Source: Brachypterus glaber (Eukaryota > Arthropoda > Insecta > Coleoptera > Kateretidae). From it: DNA of 64,000 nucleotides. Positions within the stretch are counted from its first letter, which is position 1; every line of letters starts with the position of its first letter. Shown here in pieces: positions 24,601-36,866 of the stretch. The DNA lies in contig OY294054.1 of assembly GCA_958510825.1 (NCBI GenBank), positions 10,680,019 through 10,744,018 of the forward strand. The letters are read 5' to 3'. The notes under the pieces were generated by a model. That model was not told the DNA's origin. It saw nothing but the letters and a program-made list of their open reading frames with translations, and made no database searches. The translations under genes and the position numbers were made by a program.

Positions 24601-24654
24601 AGAATTTTTTTTTTTTGAGGTTAACGCAGTAGGTTCATTATAAAGTTATGACAC
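21634..24654. other. No gene seen
   Basis: This is AT-rich sequence with small microsatellites (AATAAT-type at about 22120-22155, TATA at 23303-23313) and isolated repeat debris. Around 24310 a CACCCTGTATA motif marks a lone transposon end. Confidence 0.45.
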
Positions 24655-25395
24655 TAAGACACCAGCTAAATAATTAGGTGACAAACTTATTAATTAAGAC
24701 ACCAACTTAATAATCAAGACACCGACTTAATAATTTAAATACACTGATAAAACTGTTTATTTGTGTGTACAAAATATTTGGTTGGAGATGGCCAATTAAA
24801 TAATTTGTTTGTGACAAATAAATTTAATTTCTGTAAAATAAACTATTTTGTTCCCATTAATAAATGATTTTGAAATTAAAATATTTATTTACACTAACTA
24901 AATATTTATTTGCCTCAAATAAAATTTATTACTCACAACCAAATAATTTAATTGGTCATATCCAAATAAATTTAAATAACCTTTTTTATCAGTGTACAGA
25001 CTTAAAAATTACGACACCAACGTAATAATTAAGATAATAATTAAATAATTAAGACACCAACCCAAAATTAATATTTGAGACGCCGATTTAAAATAATACA
25101 CCGACCTAATGATTAGGAAACCGACTTAATAATGAGCACACCGACTTAAGAATTAAGACACCGACTTAATTATAACTAAGTCGGTGTCTTAGTTCTTAAG
25201 TCGGTGTGCTCATTATTAAGTCGATGTCCTAATCATCAAGTCGGTGCATTTAATAATCAATACACCGATTTGATGATTAAGACGCCGACTTAATAATGAG
25301 CACACCGACTTAATAATTAAGTCGGTGTCTTAATTTTTAAGTCGGTGTGCTCATTATCAAGTCGGTGTATTAATTATTAAATAATAAAAAAATAA
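24655..25395. repeat. Alternating-orientation minisatellite (ACACCGACTTAATAAT)
   Basis: Units of roughly 20 bp built on ACACCGACTTAATAATTAAG repeat through this stretch, degenerate on the left and cleaner on the right. Orientation flips several times. Forward units run to about 25170, inverse units (TTAAGTCGGTGT) from about 25178 to 25250, forward again to about 25312, then inverse to about 25380. This gives nested palindromes with axes near 25172, 25248 and 25316. A TA-flanked MITE (24742-24994) splits the left part. Confidence 0.85.
24742..24994. repeat. CACTGATAAAA palindromic MITE, TA-flanked
   Basis: The ends CACTGATAAAA and TTTTTTATCAGTG are flanked by TA at 24740-24741 and 24995-24996. 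Arms of about 100 bp pair imperfectly, for example GGCCAATTAAATAATTTG with AAATAATTTAATTGGTCAT. It is non-coding and inserted within the minisatellite. Confidence 0.85.
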
Positions 25396-27295
25396 TTATT
25401 AGACGAACTTAATAATAATTTTAACATCGACATAGTTAAGTCACCACCTTTAATAATTTAGACATTATCTTAGGATTTAAAAAATACTTTCTTAGTCCAT
25501 TTCTAAATACATGGTTAAAGCGGCAAGTTGGTGAAAGTGTTTTTTTTTTAGTTTTGAAAATTTCAATGAATGACGGAGGTATGAAACCCTTCTATGATAA
25601 TATCAAACAATTTCAAAATTAAAACACCTATATAACACCTTCATCCACTTGCCGCTTCAGTTATATGAATACATAGGTTTTAATATTTACTGCTTAGTTT
25701 TTTTTTTCTGTGTAGGATTTGATTTAAATTGGGTTTTTATATTACCTACTATAGTTCTGCCGATTTTTAAATAGTCAATGTCACTCACAGGATTAACAAA
25801 AATTGTTTAATACCCTACTCGATAATAGGTTTTATAAATTTTCTATTTTCGTTTAGTCCGTTTTTTTTTTATTTTTAAATGCCTATCAAACTTTCTCGAA
25901 CAGGAATATTTTTTATAAAATTCATGGTGGGCTAACGGGGGGGGGGTTATTTGCTTATTAATGGTTCTACTTTTCGAGCTTTATCTTTAAAATAGGGGAA
26001 GTTTTATAGATTGTTTATTTATACCTTTTTAATATTGTCACTAAGCTACACTGAGAGAGTCAAAATGAATACCAACAAAACGTTGGCAATCTAGCCTATA
26101 CAAAGTTCCATGTATGTACATACAAATAGAAATGTATATGACATTTAATAACACAGGCCAACAAGGATTTTGTGATCGGATGTTTTTATTTTCTGCCTTA
26201 GTTATATTTGAAATTAACATAACTAAACTACCCAAAATCAGTTGTCAAATCCAAATCAACTTTCAAATGTTGAAAATTTGTTGACCGGTGTAATCTGTAT
26301 ATATTTGGCATAATTTACTACATTCTGTACGGTATTTTTTACAGGACAGACAAACAGTTTCTATTAAGACTCGATTCATATATAACACGAACTAAATTCA
26401 AAATTAAAAAGAAACACTTAAAAAATTACACTTAACTGCATCTTCCATACCAAAAAAATCCATGAATCATGACCGACAATCTAAAAAAAATGTATTTTTG
26501 CAAAAAACTCTATTTCTAAAAATTAATACGGTAAAGTTCCAAATAGTATAATAGGTTTTTATAAATAAGAATGTATTTTAGAACTTTTCACAAGTTCACA
26601 AAAAAAATACCCATATATTCGACTTTATTTAATGTTTTTGATATCCTAAATCCAAATCTATTTTATAAATTTCTTAATTGCATTATTTTGAGTTAAGTAA
26701 ACAAAATGTTAACGTGAAAATATTACGTGACACCTGTTATCTTTTGGTCAGTACTTATATTTGGATTCACTAATGTGATAGAGGCTTTTGATAGTTTTGG
26801 ACTCAGTAAAAGAAATTTATGTAGTAGGTACTAGATACCTGAGTTCCCCTATTACTTACTTTTTGAGTTGTAGAAAAAATAATTTAAGATCCTCTACTGT
26901 TCACATAGTTTCAAGAAATCATCATACATCTACTAAAGTAAAGTATTACTTTCTCTCTTGTGTTTAATTACCTGTATACGGGGGAGAAAACGAAATACTT
27001 GTTAACATGGTAGCCCTTTTATATAATTAAAAAAAGAGGTTTTATGAAAAAAATCATTTAAAGAGACCGATTATATAGCGCGTGTCTGAAGTCCGCCTCC
27101 TTCCCTATAAAGCCAAATTCTTTTTTCGTATATTTTTGATTTTTTTTTGTTATATATTTGAAATTTTTAGGGGCCAACCACAACCAACCAACCACAAAAA
27201 ATCCTTGAATATTAAATCTTTTGCACCAACCCTAACAACCAAGGGGAACAATGTCTTAATTATCCCAAACTTCTAATTTATTCCCAAAAAGTCCA
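25396..27295. other. No gene seen
   Basis: This is AT-rich sequence. A G-run at 25938-25946 and several short open frames are present, none with a recognisable product. GCGCGTGTCTGAAGTCCGCC near 27079 resembles GTGCGTCTAAAGTCCGCC at 33391 and is probably repeat debris. Confidence 0.45.
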
Positions 27296-27826
27296 TAATT
27301 ATGCGACTTTAACGACGATCAAACTTAAAATTTCACAAAAAATTTACGAGATGACACTACTGGCAGATTTACTCCGTGTTCTAGAAATAAAAATCCATTA
27401 TTCGCTGCAATTCTACATATGACTAGTAATCTGGGCGTTAAATTTTTAGCGGCAGGGTACCAGTCATACCGGGTGATTTTTATTTACGTCCACCACAAAA
27501 ATTAAGGTTAATCTTCATTCAATAAAAGCGACACTTTTTTATTTTATATAATTTTACATTGGCTATAAAATGGCGGATATAATTTTTTTTGTTTCACTTC
27601 CAATAAATTCACCGTTTTATGGCCAATGTAAAATTACATAAATCAAAAAAGTTTGGTTTTTATTAAATTTAGATTAATCTTAATTTTGAGGACGGACATA
27701 AATGAAACTCACCCAGTATGTACAATTGCGGCGATCAAAAAAAATTCTATAGCATACGGAGTCGTTCTGTCAGAGGTGTCAACCCGTGAATTTTTTGAAT
27801 TTTTAAATATGGCCGCCCTTGAAGAG
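27296..27826. repeat. GGTACCAGTC hairpin family, copy 3 (occupied)
   Basis: The left arm (about 27296-27443) includes ACGAGATGACACTACTGGCAG and GCAATTCTACATATGACTAG. The right arm, after removing the MITE, includes GGTACCAGTCA then TGTACAATTGCGGCGATC and CTGTCAGAGGTGTCAACCCG. The arms are inverted copies with an axis near 27443. Relatives are at 5033 and 15851, and a fragment lies at about 54760-54810. Confidence 0.75.
27469..27716. repeat. CCGGGTGATTTTTATT palindromic MITE, TA-flanked
   Basis: It begins CCGGGTGATTTTTATTTACG and ends CATAAATGAAACTCACCCAG, with TA at 27467-27468 and 27717-27718. Arms of about 105 bp pair through most of their length (for example ATTTTACATTGGCTATAAAA with TTTTATGGCCAATGTAAAAT). 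The empty sites at 15978 and 5088 confirm the boundaries. Confidence 0.88.
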
Positions 27827-29542
27827 GTGTATTACTAACTAAAAGGTTAGTAATTTGCGCTAGCCCAATTTTCACCTTGTTAAAATTTTTATGAGATTTT
27901 TATAACATCCATAAAAACATCCTTCGTGCAACTTGAATTATTAGATTATTTTGTTGATATATCAAAAACATTTTGCTTTAAAGACATTGTTTCTCATGCT
28001 TTTCATGTACTCAAACAATTTCCAAAGAAAATAATTTAGATATATCTACCGAAAAAAAAAATCACTAATTCAACATGCACTAAGGATATTACTGTTAAAA
28101 AATCCGTATTTAAATACTGAAAATTCTTTGCTAGGGAAAAATATTTTATACAGGTAATATAATGTAGTTGGATAAAGGATTGAAACGTAATTTTGCTTTG
28201 AAGCAGTGTACTTTTAAAGTTTATTCGTAAGGTTGGTAAGATCCTCTTAAAATTATTTACATGTTCTATCCTTATTGATCTAAAACTTTACTTCAACTTT
28301 GAATAGCTGATATATTTGTATATACAGGTTGATTCAGAAACTAATAGTAATATTTTAATGGGTGATTCTAAATTTAAAAAAAATCTATAAATGTTGGCCT
28401 GAAAACGAACATTATGGATTTATGGATGCAATCAAGAAACATTTTTTTTTAAATTCTGAAAGTCTATTCACTTAACTATTCCTCTACGCTGATATTTTTC
28501 TTTCAAATATATTAATTGGGAAAAGATATTTACTTTATATTTATTTTTTAATATTAAATTTAAAAACCCATGTGCTACAGTAATCAGTTTTTTTTACATG
28601 GTCTAATATTGAAAAGTCCTATCATCTTATAAATTTCCATTTAGTATAACCGAGGCATACATGTGTTGATGTTCTTACTGCCCAATTTTTATAATCCAAA
28701 AGTTTATAATAATAAGTACCTACTGAAAAATACTACTACAGGTACTACATCAAAAACTAGGTCAAAATTTCAGTTTTAGAATACTACAACCTCTTAAACA
28801 TAACCCTTGTAGGGGGGAGTCCCTCTCTCAAAAAGACTTTAATCTATTTATATAAAAAAAAAGTATTAAATGTTGTCTTGTGTTTTATTTGTTATATGTG
28901 ATGCTTAAAACGTGATATTATATTTTTGGGAATTTTTATGGAAAACTGTACAGTACAAAAAATACATGTTTACAGAATCACATTTTATTGAGAAAATATA
29001 AAAAAACTACATAACGATAACGTCCTCAGATTTTACACAACTCTGGTTAAAGTTTTCAAACAGAAGATAACAGGTTTTATTATTATTATTATTATGATTA
29101 AGTAGTAGTAGTACTATTAGATCATGTGCAAAAACTCGTTACTTTAACTGACAGGGTTCCAGATATATTAAATAAATAGTCAATTTTAGAGGGCTTATTG
29201 TTTGGACCAACGACTATAGGAACTTTTTTATTTAAAAAGGCTTCTAGGGGCTCTTTACCTATTACATAACGCACTTAGGGTGGTTGCTGCAAAGCGTTCA
29301 AAGAAAGGGGTGACTCAAAATTAATATTTTGGCGTTAGGTAATTGGTGAAGAGTCACTTATGCTATTGTGGTGATTTTTCTATTAAAACTTATATATTAC
29401 TCAGATGTTAACTATTTAAAATTTAAATAAAAAATCTTTTTTTTGGAATGTTTTCGTTTTATTTTAACTCTAACCCATTCTTTACTAATCCCGTTTTAAC
29501 TTGAATGCAAAAAGCAAAATGCAAGATTGCAGTGGCATAGTA
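27827..29542. other. No gene seen
   Basis: A lone transposon end TACAGGTTGATTCAGAAAC at about 28323 is related to the ends at 46343 and 56198. An ATT microsatellite with GTA repeats lies at about 29076-29115. No coding sequence is seen. Confidence 0.45.
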
Positions 29543-29737
29543 GGGTGGTCCAAAATTTTCTTTTTTTTTATCTTTATTAAAATGTGTTAATTGTCTTCTT
29601 TTGATTATGTTGATCTAGACAAATGTCCATAACTTAAAAATCCAAAATGGCGGATTCAATATGGCGCGTCGGTTTTTGAACATTAGCTGTATTTGCACGA
29701 AATTAGGGATATTTTTTTTGCAAAGTCGTCGGTTTTG

Positions 29738-30711
29738 AAGAAATACTTAAAATTAAAGCATTTAATATAATCAAACTTAAAAATATATTTAATCCCCTAT
29801 TTTCATAAAAAAATATTTCAAGATCTTAAGCCATCTGGAAAATAAACTAATTTTTTTAATCATAGAATATATACTTAATTATCCTCAGGTATGTCTAAAA
29901 GTATATTACATGAATAATAAAGTGTCTTTATCCTAATTTAAATGTCCCAGAAACGTGAAAATAGTAACTGTTTAAACCATAAATATAAAAAATAACCATT
30001 TGTTAATTGTTCCTGTCTATGGAGATTTTTTTTTAACTATAGTAATATTATTCGATGGAAAAAAAAGTTGCGGGTTTTTGCGGAACGGAGAAAACTAATA
30101 AAGTTTTTTAAAAATACGTACTTTTTACATAGATATTTACAAAATGTTAATGGTAATCCATAATTTTGGCTAAACTCCCTTATAACATTAATATTTTAAT
30201 CACAGTTACCGTCAAAAATCTATCTGGACTTGTAGAAATAAATTATAAGGGGGTTTAGCCAAAATTATTAGATTGCCATTACCTTGTTGTAAATATCTAT
30301 GTAAAAAATACGTATTTACAAAAAAACTTTATTATTTTTCTCCGTATTCCGCAAAAACCCGAAACATTTTTTTCCATAGAATAATATTACTTAAGTTAAA
30401 GAAAAATGTCCATGGAAATAAAAAATTAACAAATGGTTATTTTTTATATTTGTGATTTAAACTGATAGTTACTATTTTCACGTTGCTAGGACATTTAAAT
30501 TAGCATACATACACGTTATTAATTATCTAATATATTATTAGACATACCTGAGGATACTTAAGTATATATTCCACGATTAAAAAATTTAGTTTATCTTTTT
30601 ACATGGCTTAAGATCTTGAAATAAAGATTTTCACGAAAAAAGGGGATTAAATATATTTTTAGGTTTGTATCTTTATCATAATAAATGCTTTAATTTTTAG
30701 TATTTGGCTCA
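29738..30711. repeat. Palindromic element nested in the left arm
   Basis: Arms of about 440-460 bp (from about 29738 and back from about 30711) pair almost throughout, leaving a loop of about 65 bp around 30180-30247. Paired blocks include CAAGATCTTAAGCCAT with ATGGCTTAAGATCTTG, and GGGTTTTTGCGGAA with TTCCGCAAAAACCC. The left limit is approximate because some 25 bp of extra sequence precede the clear arm. Confidence 0.75.
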
Positions 30712-31339
30712 TTCCACGCCAAATAGGACCCTAAAAGAGCAATTTTGGACATCGACTTCTTCGATTTTAATCATTTTTGGTATACTTGCTCTACGTATGC
30801 TTAATAAGAAATTATATAATTTTCAGATTTTTTTGGGCATTATTTATGGAGTTACGGCCTTTTGAAATTGGCCAAAATTGCAAAAGTCACTAAAACAGCC
30901 TGTTTTTAAACAGCTCTATCTCAGTAACGCTAAAAGATACAGATTTAAAAAAATACATATTTTAAAGCCATTTTGTTGTGTTTTAATAATTTTTAAAGAT
31001 ATGTAAAATTTAGTGATTTTGGTGATGGTCACCAAAGTCGCCAATGTTTGGTGACGATTATCTCAGAATACGCCATCTTTGATTTTTTTTAATAAAAAGA
31101 TATAATAATCTGTAGATCTTTCTCTAACCATGTGCCAAAATTCATAATGGGACGACCATGGGATTGCCTTGGGCAAAATATTAAAGATATAAATGTCAGT
31201 CAAAATTTCATTTCCCAACCACTTTTTAACGCAGAGTTTAATAATACTACCCTGTATTTTTGAAATGGAAATGCTGATATATTTAATAACTATTTTATAT
31301 TTATCTGCAACATTTTTTACTTCATCTGATATACATATA

Positions 31340-32130
31340 TACTAGCAGTGGACCCGTTATTCGCACGGGAATTTAGTTTTAGAAATTAATCAAACTAACA
31401 TCAGTTTTTTTAATGCAATAATAAGATACTTACATAATATGTTTTGGAAAACCTTAAATTGAGTTTATATACATATGTACTAGCTGTGATACCCAATCTT
31501 CGCATGGGAAATCTAATTTAAATTTTACTTTCTTCTACTGCGTTAGCAATTTTTTTTTATTTTTTTTTATTTTCTCGTAGTTTAATATACAAAAAACAAT
31601 AGTTTACCAATAGAAATCTATGTGTCGGTCAATCTGTATATCTGTCTGTCCAAGAAAATTTGTGATCACTATAACTTGAGAACGCTTTGAGCTAAAGACT
31701 TCAAATTTTAAATATAGGTTCCTTATTCAAACAATTCGGCTAGGATTTTTTTGACCCCCTTACTCCACCTAAACATTTACCAAAAACAATTCCAGCTGAA
31801 AACGTTTGGGCTCATTCCATGGCAAATGAAACACAAAATATTCAATTTTAAACACAGACTTCTTCGATTTGTCTGATTTTTGGCTTATATAGCATACGTA
31901 CGTAGGCTATGCATGTTTAATAAGAATTTGCCTTTTTTAGATTCTTTTGACATCAAACAATTTTTAGTAAACATAGTAGGCTTTACAAAATATGGCTAGT
32001 TATAATTAATTGCTTATTTAAACAAACTATAGAATATTATGAATGTCTAAAACATTCTGTAAAATGCAAAAATAATACCTTGTCTCATTTATTAAAAATT
32101 CCGTGCGAAAAACGGGTGTCTTGGCTAGTT
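31340..32130. repeat. ACTAGC-ended element with inverted GTGCGAA motifs
   Basis: The left edge TACTAGCAGTGGACCCGTTA continues TTCGCACGGGAA, and the right edge TTCCGTGCGAAAAACGGGTG continues TCTTGGCTAGTTA; they are inverted relatives. A second left-type end (TACTAGCTGTGATACCC) lies at 31478. The interior has the CTGTCTGTCC...ACTTGAGAACGC repeat that also occurs at 55380, 59540, 60455 and 62040. I could not assign it to a class. Confidence 0.6.
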
Positions 32131-33390
32131 ATATTAAAAAAAAAATCAATTAACTTATAATTCCGTTTGCAAAAAAGTTAATTTTAGTTTAAATTTGATT
32201 GAGGTAAAGTTAACATACAACGTACATCAAACTGTGGTCATAATATTACCAATAAATAAAAAATTGAGTTGCTACTATATTTTTAAAAATTTACCAAAGA
32301 CGAATATATGGCGGTCCCATTTTGAAATTTGGGCAACTGTTAGAGAAATGTCTGTAGTTTAACATATATTAAAAAAAAGAAAATCGAGGATGGCGTATTT
32401 TGAGTAAAATGTCACCAAAAATTGGTTACTTTGGTGACTATCACCAAAATCACCAAACTTAAATTTACTTTATTATCAAAATAACTTCCAACTAACAAAC
32501 TTTAAAATACACTTTGTCTGAAGTCTCTATATCTTACCGTTATAGAGATACAGCCGTTTAAAAATTATACATTTTAGAAAAGTTGGGAATTTTTGTCATC
32601 TTTAAAAGGCCATAACTCCAAAAATAAATGTCAAAAAAATCTGAAAAAAAATCAGGTTCTCTTTGGACAAACATAGCACACTTGAGCCAAAAATAGGGCA
32701 AATCAAAGAAGTCAAAGTTTTCCTTGGGTCCTATTTGGAACAGAATCACCCATTTCCGAATTTCGTGCAAATACAGTTAAAATCCACGCTTCATATTGAC
32801 GGGGCCATTATGAATATAAAAATAATCAAAAGAAGACAACTGACACATTTTTATAAAGATAAAAAAAAATAAAAATTTGGACCACCCTAATGGCGCGGAA
32901 ATTTTTTTTTGATTTTTTTGGTTATTTTATTCGAAATCAGCGGTATCTAAAATAGCCGTATGCAAAAATTCAGAATTTTGTCCACTTTTATTTTTCCATG
33001 GCCAACTGTGCAATGGTTTAATTTATCATAAAATAGTTAAATCAATCAATTTCACCTTTTTTTACTCAAACTTCTGTCATTTGAAATTCTAGCTTAGAAT
33101 TTTGTTTGATGGGGATGACGGTGGTGTTTGTGCTACTTGAATATTATTTCAAACTGATGTTTGAGCATCAAACAAAACCTAGAACAAACTCCTATTTTTC
33201 CACAAGTAAACATCTTCATATTTTACTTACTTTCTAAAGATAGAAAACAATATACACAAACATGGTAAATATTGATATTGATATGTCATTGATACAGGTA
33301 GGTATATCTTTTATATCATTTTTAATTCATAATTTGTACAAATAGTAAGATAAATAAAAGCAGTGTATCTAGTAGACTCTCTACTATGCA

Positions 33391-33870
33391 GTGCGTCTAA
33401 AGTCCGCCCCCCCCACAATGTTGGCATTTTCCAAAAAGCTGGCCAAAATTCAATTTAGCTCTATGTAGGGATTTTTGAGGTAGCTGAATACGAAAATTAT
33501 ATTGTTTTTTTTTAAGAAACTGGCGGATCCAATATGGAGGACATAAATGTCAAAAGTTTTAAAAAAGCTGTTTAAAATTATGAATATGCAACTTTTGAGG
33601 TCGCTGATTACGAAAATGATACTATTTTTATTTTTAAGAAAATTGCGGATCTAATATGGCGGATATAAATGTTAAAAGTTTAAAAATTTTGTTTAAAATT
33701 ATGATAATGGGATTTTTGAGGTCGCTGATTACGAAAATATTATTATGTTTTTTAAAGAAATGGCGGACATAAATGTAAAAAATAAAAAAAAAATTGTTTA
33801 AAATTATGAATATGGGATTTTTGAGGTCGCGGATTACGAAAATAATATAATGTTATTTAAGAAAATGGCG
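33391..33870 (+). repeat. Tandem repeat, four units of 105-121 bp
   Basis: The phrase ATTTTTGAGGT followed by CGCTGATTACGAAAAT begins near 33471, 33591, 33712 and 33817, giving spacings of 120, 121 and 105 bp. Each unit also carries a TGGCGGAT or related block and AAATGT. The GAGGTCGCTGA core resembles the unit of the arrays at 55 and 62 kb. Confidence 0.8.
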
Positions 33871-36674
33871 GCAACACATTCGAAACTACCGTATTATACT
33901 ATTCTGGCTTTACGCGCTGTGAATAGTATAATAAATGCATTAGTATTATTATTTACCTTTGAGTTGATACACTTATTATTTATTTATTTTAAAACACTTT
34001 TTTTCACCAAAACACTTGCAAGACTAATATTGAAAATAATAAAATAATATTATCTTATTAAATTAAAATAAAAAAAAAAAAAACAGTGGTCGAAAATGTA
34101 TAAAAACCCATTCCAGTTTATTTAATCATATCGTTCGTGATTAAATCATTTTTGAGCAATTTTGAAGTTATGGTTGGGATTTGGTCACTTTTTTAATAAT
34201 TAGGTTAAAAAAATATTTTTTCAAAAAATGCATCATTACATTTTTTTTTCAAAATGGGGAAAAACGGGTACGAGTTTTTGCGCCAGAAGCTAGCTAAAAG
34301 TTCGGGCTTTCTAACGGTGTCTCCATCTTAACTTAATCACGATTAATCAGCAACCAAATCTTTGTTCAAAAATAAAAAACTTTAAAAAAATCGTATTTGC
34401 ATAGCTAAATTTAAACTGCTCTAGATTAAAAATTGTTACATATATATTAATCTTTTTTTCACGAAAACATAGCTTATTACATCTAGAATGAACATGAAGT
34501 ATGTATGACATTTAGTAATTATTTTCCGGATGAGGTTAAATTGTCAGCTTAATAGAAGGTATTTTTTGGTAGCCGACGAAATTAAATTTTCCTTAAAAAA
34601 AGTCAAAGTTTAAGGTACTAGCAAAAATTAATTAAGTCTTTACGGAGACTAGGAATGTGATTTTTATATGCACTGAAGTGTTATATAAACGATCTACCAT
34701 TCGTTTTTGCGATTGCGTTAATTTTGTTTCCCCCTATTTAGGCTATCAATCTAGGAAATTCCACCGCCGTGCTTCTCTAACTTTTGAACGACTCAAGATA
34801 TGAAAATGAAGTTTATTGCCTTATAGACGGCAAACTATGAAAAGCTATAAAGAAATTGCACTGCTCTACTACAGAATTTTCACAATCAATGAGAAAATCC
34901 CTACCAAAATGTCATATAGCTGCTATTTCACGCTTTTTTGCGATCCTCAGTGAGCATATATTGGTATGGTAGCTTTCGTACCGACTGTTGAAAATTTAAA
35001 ATACTTTTCAAAAATAAGTATTACTGTATCGAGAGCTTACAAATGGCTGGCGCCATCTAATGTTTGCACAAAAGTACTACACATTAGATGTTGGCAGACC
35101 TGTAATCTGATAAGAATTATCCATATCTAGATACACAGGCGGACAAAAAATTTGTCTCGAAGCCAGCACCTAGTACCGACACGGCAAATCAAATTTTAAA
35201 TGAAAATAAAGTTTATAGCCAACATAAGATGGCGCTACCAATTTGTGGCATGTAAATAGTAAACATAAGGCAATGGAAGTCCAAAGAAATTTAAACAATA
35301 GTTTGACGTTGCCTACAACCTTCAAACAAACATTAGAATGCAGTTTGTTTACGTCCAACATAGCTACTATGTCATATAAAAGTTCCATGAGTGGCAGTGA
35401 CATAAAACAAATATTATTGTTCAAAGTAGGAAGAGAATATATTGTTTTTGTGAGTTGAATAGAGATAAGTCATTATTTATGACAAACGAACATTTCTCTC
35501 ACAAATAGGAATAATGCTCTTAGGCTCAAGACGTATCATTCATACTTCTTTTCAGGAAAATCTTATTCTGGTACGCTGACAAAAGTTATATTTTGTTTAA
35601 GACTTAACTAAAGTTTATTTTTGTAAGGTATAGTTATTTTAAACCTTCCTGCTTGTAAACAATCTTGAAATTACCATAGAAATGTAAGATATGCATGCAT
35701 CGTAAGCGAAATGACTAGACCCAATTTACACAACCGTAAAACGTTGAGGTGCCATTAACGAGAACAAAACAAAGGTTTATTATATTTCTAGCAACAGCTT
35801 TATCAATTCCTTTTTTTTACATCAAAACATCATAAAAACAAAGTAGGTAAACTTATAAATTTTGGTTATGTTGACATTCAAAACAAGCCACATGCTTCAG
35901 TGTAAATCGGACTTTGTGGAGTATTTAGCGGCAAATTTAAAATAACTATACCTTAAAAAAATAAACTTTAGAGGTTTTCAAAAACTTCGATATTTCAATT
36001 TACATATTCGGTATACACGTATATTATACATCGTATAACCCACCTTGGGCCCTCCATATTCGGGTAAAAACAGTCATACCCAAAACCAATTTCTTCCACG
36101 ACACTTGCTTAATTGAAGGATTAAACTAAGCCATCTCGACGCATTGATTTAGCGGTATTTTAAACTGTTATATTAATGACTTTGAACGCACCCTCACCCC
36201 TATGTCAAATCTTCCACCCCTTAAGCGGTGACTTATTTTTCAAATAGCTCCTTAATTTATCAAGAAGGAAAATCTAATCTGCTACTTTCCCCTCTATTAT
36301 AATCTTCACAGCGCGCAAGCGCTAAAAAACAACACAGTAGTTTCGAATTTTTCAAAATCGTCAAAAGACGCCCTAGAAAAAACACTCTTGGAGCAAATGT
36401 GTGTCATAAAAAAATAAAGAACTTTGGAAATCTGCTTGTTTTTTATGTAAAAGGCATATAAAGCACCCTGTTTCAGTTGTGTATAAAAAAGTTCCTGCAA
36501 AGATACAAAAAAAAATAGGAACTATAAAGCTAAATCTATTTAAAGATATGTTTCTAAAGGAGCTAAAGCTATTTAAAGATAGGTTTTTCAGGAGCTATTT
36601 TAAAACATATTTTTCACAAAACTTTTCTTTTTATTTTGTTTAATGTACCTAATTTGAATTTCGACTGGTACCGA
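33871..36674. other. No gene seen; a less AT-rich patch at 35.0-35.45 kb
   Basis: Overlapping open frames on both strands at 35170-35460 match no protein I know. They lie in sequence with TGGCTGGCGCCATCT and AAGATGGCGCTACC motifs, more like an old element than an exon. I see no splice-site-bounded coding segment. The rest is AT-rich. Confidence 0.4.
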
Positions 36675-36850
36675 TAACACAGCTACCCAAAGGGAAAAAG
36701 GTCCGGAATTTTTTAGGAGACCATTTTATTCCTATGTATGCTGAATCCGAATCGAAAAACCTGATGAGGTGCTATTTTGACCTCAAATTTGGATTCAGCG
36801 TCTCATAATACATACGAATACAATGGTCTCCGAAAAAATTCTTGAACTTT
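36675..36850. repeat. Palindromic GTCCGGAATTTTTTAGGAGACC element, empty copy
   Basis: AGGTCCGGAATTTTTTAGG at the left faces ATGGTCTCCGAAAAAATTC at the right, and GCTGAATCC (36740-36748) faces GGATTCAGC (36791-36799), giving an axis near 36770. The centre reads GATGAGGTGCTATTTTGACC. A third related copy lies at about 49490-49595. Confidence 0.75.
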
Positions 36851-36866
36851 TTTTGTATGACTACAA

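Larger units (their letters stand above)
29543..32887. mobile_element. Large palindromic GGGTGGTCCAAA element, TA-flanked, with two inserts
   Basis: It begins GGGTGGTCCAAAATTTTC and ends AAATTTGGACCACCC, with TA at 29541-29542 and 32888-32889. The left arm (29543 to about 31190, excluding its insert) mirrors the right arm (about 32290-32887). Paired blocks include CTGTATTTGCACGAAATT, the CAAATAGGACCC region, GGTGATGGTCACCAAAG and the TACGCCATC block. A palindromic element (29738-30711) interrupts the left arm and an ACTAGC-ended element (31340-32130) lies near the axis. There is no coding content. A lone related end is at 48277. Confidence 0.75.

Noticed and set aside
24655..25395. Regular repeats with spacers, CRISPR-like at first sight
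   Set aside because: Units are adjacent, flip orientation and have no unique spacers of constant length. The genome is eukaryotic; this is a minisatellite.
35170..35458. Overlapping 84- and 71-codon frames on opposite strands
   Set aside because: Neither resembles a known protein and there are no convincing splice sites; the less AT-rich composition alone is not enough.
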